25,321 nt of DNA. Source: Mageeibacillus sp. UBA1212 (GTDB lineage Bacteria; Bacillota; Clostridia; UBA1212). The notes beneath the pieces are model-generated. The model was given only the letters and a program-made list of their open reading frames with translations. It did not search any database and was not told where the DNA came from. The position numbers were made by a program, and so were the translations under genes. The stretch covers positions 66,234 through 91,554 of the forward strand of contig DBXM01000012.1 in NCBI GenBank assembly GCA_002309655.1. Direction: 5' to 3'. Positions 23,126-25,321 of this stretch are shown piece after piece (within the stretch, counting starts at the first letter, position 1; each line of letters opens with the position of its first letter).

Positions 23126-23782
23126 TCATTTCTCGAGCGTCTTCGCGATCTTCACGATCCTGCTCGTTCCCAGCCTCGAAGCGCCGAGTTTTATGAACTC
23201 CTCCGCGTCCGCGATCGACGAAATTCCGCCTGCCGCCTTGATCTTCACGTGTGGCGCAACGTGCTCCGCCATCAGCTTCACGTCCTCAAAAGTCGCTCCG
23301 CCTGTCGAAAATCCCGTCGACGTCTTGATGTACTCTGCGCCGCTCTCGGAAACGACCTCGCACATCTTGATCTTCTCCTTTTCGGTCAGCAGACACGTCT
23401 CGATAATGACCTTGAGCAGCCTGCCCGCGCACGCCGCCTTGACGCGCTTGATCTCGTTCAGCACCTTTTTGTACTTGCGGTCCTTGACCCAGCCGATGTT
23501 GATGACCATATCGATCTCGTCGGCACCGTTTTTGACGGCGTCGGCAGTCTCACGGCACTTGACCGCGGTCGTGTTGTAGCCGTTCGGGAACCCGATAACG
23601 GTGCAGATTTTGACCTTATCGCCGACGTACTTTTTCGCGTCCTTCACAAAAGAGGGGGGAATGCACACCGAAGCGGTCCCGAACTTCTCGGCGTCGTCGC
23701 AGAGCGCCTTGATGTCGGAAAGCTTCGCGCCGGGCGCCAGAAGGGTATGGTCGCATTTCGCGAGGATTTCTTTAATGTCCAT
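23126..23782 (-). CDS. deoC: Deoxyribose-phosphate aldolase
   Basis: 218 residues with AAAGGA before the ATG. The Schiff-base lysine is K153 in EYIKTSTGF, the proton-relay residues are D91 (EIDMVINIG) and K182 (VKIKAAGGI), and CDHTLLAPGAK opens the TIM barrel. The length is normal for the short bacterial DERA group. It cleaves 2-deoxyribose-5-phosphate to glyceraldehyde-3-phosphate and acetaldehyde and is the exit to glycolysis for deoxynucleosides handled by the neighbouring phosphorylases and mutase. Confidence 0.96.
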   Translation of the reverse strand: MDIKEILAKCDHTLLAPGAKLSDIKALCDDAEKFGTASVCIPPSFVKDAKKYVGDKVKICTVIGFPNGYNTTAVKCRETADAVKNGADEIDMVINIGWVKDRKYKKVLNEIKRVKAACAGRLLKVIIETCLLTEKEKIKMCEVVSESGAEYIKTSTGFSTGGATFEDVKLMAEHVAPHVKIKAAGGISSIADAEEFIKLGASRLGTSRIVKIAKTLEK

Positions 23783-23866
23783 AACAGTTTGTTCCTTTCT
23801 GAGGGTCTCCGCCGCCGGCCGGAAAGCACGTAAACGAAGACGATTTTAATCTAAAATACGGCAAAT

Positions 23867-24487
23867 TCAAGCTTTCTTTGCCTGTTTCTTTTCGATAAGC
23901 TCCCTGTAGCACTTGTAGCACATGCCGCTGTAAAGGTCGTTCCCGCCGAGCACCACCTGCGCGCCCTCGGTAACGATCTCGCCGTTTGCGTCGAACCTGG
24001 CGTTCACGGTGGCCTTCCGCCCGCACCTGCAGATCGACTTGATCTCGGTAATGCTGTCCGCGATCTCGAAAAGCCGCCTGCTCCCAGGAAACAGCTTGGT
24101 CAAAAAGTCCGACCTCAGCCCGAAGCAGATGACCGGCACGTCCAGCTTGTCGGCAACGTCCTTCATCTCGTTGACCTGCTCCTCGGTCAGAAACTGACAC
24201 TCGTCGCAGATGATCACGTCGGCAAACTTCTGCGCCCCGCGCGCCACGAACTCGTCGAAAATGTTCATGTCCGCCGCAACCGCCTCCGCGTCGCAGAACA
24301 GCCCAATCCTCGAACGCACCACGGTCCTTACGGTCCCGTCGCTGTCCCTCGCGTCGTCGCGCGTGTCGGTGCTCGGCTTCATCAGCCACACCGTCTGCCC
24401 TTTTTCCTCGTAGTTGAATTTGGTCATCAGCGCCTGCGCCGTCTTGGACGACCCCATCGCGCCGAACTTGAAATACAGTTTAGCCAT
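23867..24487 (-). CDS. tdk: Thymidine kinase (type II)
   Basis: 206 residues from ATG 24487; the open frame extends further upstream but that part overlaps the promoter. The P-loop GAMGSSKT is at 9-16, the DECQF motif at 95-99 carries the catalytic E96, and a zinc-binding set is formed by C153-x-C155 (SICRCGRKA) and C190-x2-C193 (MCYKC). The lasso-like GGNDLY loop before the last pair is the thymidine-binding region of the family. It transfers phosphate from ATP to thymidine and deoxyuridine. As first gene of the operon it gives a salvage branch opposite to the breakdown enzymes that follow. Its ribosome site is weak (AAAGAACG). Confidence 0.95.
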   Translation of the reverse strand: MAKLYFKFGAMGSSKTAQALMTKFNYEEKGQTVWLMKPSTDTRDDARDSDGTVRTVVRSRIGLFCDAEAVAADMNIFDEFVARGAQKFADVIICDECQFLTEEQVNEMKDVADKLDVPVICFGLRSDFLTKLFPGSRRLFEIADSITEIKSICRCGRKATVNARFDANGEIVTEGAQVVLGGNDLYSGMCYKCYRELIEKKQAKKA

Positions 24488-24557
24488 GTCGTTCTTTAAT
24501 GTTCGCCTGCTTTCCGTAATCTCTCTCTGCCCCTGCCGGGAACGCCACACTACGCAT

Positions 24558-24586
24558 ATTATACCACCCGCTGGCGCGTGAATCAA
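24558..24586 (-). promoter_or_regulatory. Promoter of the tdk-deoC-deoD-deoB/cdd-pdp operon
   Basis: On the minus strand TTGATT (24586-24581) and TATAAT (24563-24558) are separated by 17 bases, and TGG precedes the -10 as an extended element. The expected start is near 24551, giving a leader of about 60 bases before tdk. No further good promoter was seen between the genes that follow. Confidence 0.85.
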
Positions 24587-24656
24587 ACGGAAAAAGGTTT
24601 TTAAGAACGTTGCCGTTGCGGGATTTGAAGTACTTCGCAGGCGAATGGTTTGCAGG

Positions 24657-24665
24657 TGATAAAAT
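24657..24665 (+). promoter_or_regulatory. Candidate extended -10 promoter of the recombinase gene
   Basis: TG-A-TAAAAT lies 30 bases before the recombinase ATG. No convincing -35 box is seen 16-18 bases upstream, so it would depend on the extended -10 element. Confidence 0.4.
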
Positions 24666-24694
24666 CAACTATTATTACGATTGGAGGTATTATT

Positions 24695-25291
24695 ATGTCT
24701 AAAATCTACGGCTATGTGAGAGTTTCCAGCATCGACCAGAACGAAGACCGCCAAATGAAGGCGATGGCAGACGCCGGCGTCCCGCTCAAGAACATTTTTA
24801 TCGACAAGCAATCCGGCAAGGACTTTGACCGCCCGCAATACATCAAAATGGTCCGACGCCTTCGCAAAAACGACATCCTCTTCGTGCTCAGCATCGATCG
24901 CCTCGGTCGCAACTACGAGGAGATCCAGCGCCAGTGGCGAATTTTGACCAAGGAGGTCGGCGTCGACATCTGCGTCATCGACATGCCCCTTCTCGACACC
25001 CGCAACGGCAAGGACCTGATGGGAACGTTCATCGCCGACCTTGTCCTGCAGATCCTGTCTTTCGTAGCCCAAACCGAGCGCGAAAATATCAAAAAACGCC
25101 AGGCGCAGGGCATCGCGGCGGCAAAAGCGCGGGGCGTAAAGTTCGGGAGGCCGAGGAAGGAACTCGGGGAGGGGTTTGAAGAGCTGCTACGGGAATGGAA
25201 AAACGGGGAAATAACCACGAAAACTATTGTGGAGTACTCAAACCTGAGCGAGGCCACACTTTATCGCAGGGCAAGGGAGTGCGATAAGTGA
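24695..25291 (+). CDS. Serine recombinase (resolvase/invertase family)
   Basis: 198 residues from ATG 24695, with TTGGAGG about ten bases upstream. The catalytic serine is S11 in IYGYVRVSSIDQNEDRQ; the active-site arginines lie in LSIDRLGRNYEEI (about residues 64-76) and the E-helix region is VAQTERENIKKRQAQGIAAAKARG. After FGRPRKE comes a C-terminal helix-turn-helix (TTKTIVEYSNLSEATLYRRAREC). Size and order match Tn3-type resolvases and invertases rather than large serine integrases. The protein cuts and rejoins DNA at short dyad sites through a phosphoserine link. An imperfect palindrome starts seven bases after the gene, and the gene is divergent from the deo operon. Its element, if any, lies beyond the window. 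Confidence 0.93.
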   Translation: MSKIYGYVRVSSIDQNEDRQMKAMADAGVPLKNIFIDKQSGKDFDRPQYIKMVRRLRKNDILFVLSIDRLGRNYEEIQRQWRILTKEVGVDICVIDMPLLDTRNGKDLMGTFIADLVLQILSFVAQTERENIKKRQAQGIAAAKARGVKFGRPRKELGEGFEELLREWKNGEITTKTIVEYSNLSEATLYRRARECDK

Positions 25292-25297
25292 AAAGCC

Positions 25298-25321
25298 TGT
25301 CAAAATGTAGACTTTCTGACA
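25298..25321. repeat. Imperfect 24-bp palindrome at the window edge
   Basis: TGTCA (25298-25302) and TGACA (25317-25321) are the outer arms; 18 of the 24 positions are symmetric, including inner AA/TT and GT/AC pairs. It may be a resolvase half-site pair (Tn3-type sites also have TGTC ends) or the end of an IS21-like insertion sequence. The edge cuts off what follows. Confidence 0.5.

Overview
The window reads as one contiguous piece of a Gram-positive, Clostridia-like (Bacillota) chromosome. Supporting this are strong AGGAGG-type ribosome sites before most genes, occasional TTG/GTG starts, family choices common in gut anaerobes (BcrAB-like ABC pair, VanZ, YhfC, DUF3795, TfoX-N and YdeI proteins), and GC-rich coding sequence apart from one island. 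The species cannot be named from sequence alone. No tRNA, rRNA or CRISPR array was seen.

Layout. Positions 1-3339 hold the tail of an unseen gene, a membrane-anchored protein of unknown function, and an ABC ATPase/permease pair with overlapping ends, closed by a perfect GC hairpin terminator. Positions 3430-4845 encode an RlmD-type rRNA methyltransferase. Positions 4846-7690 form a visibly more AT-rich island: a NUDIX hydrolase, an NlpC/P60-like protein, an RlmD-tail-like gene remnant mixed with 31-nt degenerate repeats, a terminator, and an AAA ATPase with a DUF4143-type C-terminus. The ATPase has a textbook promoter, a perfect 16-bp palindrome on its -35 box, and 36-nt direct repeats on both sides of the promoter. 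Positions 7697-18051 are a one-directional run of fifteen small, mostly unrelated enzymes and membrane proteins: a kinase-fold protein, three GNATs, Ogt, a nitrilase-family amidase, an HD protein, VanZ, a YdeI-like protein, a DNA glycosylase fused to an alpha/beta hydrolase, YhfC and an SDR. A bidirectional terminator separates these from the convergent set.

Positions 18135-24487 (minus strand) are a nucleoside salvage and catabolism operon. It is read from a consensus promoter at 24558-24586 in the order thymidine kinase, deoxyribose-phosphate aldolase (deoC), purine nucleoside phosphorylase (deoD), a phosphopentomutase fused in frame to a cytidine deaminase (deoB-cdd), pyrimidine nucleoside phosphorylase (pdp), and last a uroporphyrinogen-decarboxylase-family protein. 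Together the first five genes can turn purine and pyrimidine (deoxy)nucleosides into free bases plus pentose phosphates and split deoxyribose-5-phosphate into glyceraldehyde-3-phosphate and acetaldehyde; the kinase can recapture thymidine.

The right edge (24695-25321) carries a small serine recombinase. The last 24 bases are an imperfect palindrome with TGTCA/TGACA ends, which may be a recombination site or the terminus of an insertion sequence cut by the window edge.

The most unusual items are the two in-frame fusions (DeoB-Cdd; DNA glycosylase-hydrolase), the operator architecture of the DUF4143 ATPase, and evidence that the island entered next to the 3' end of the rlmD gene.
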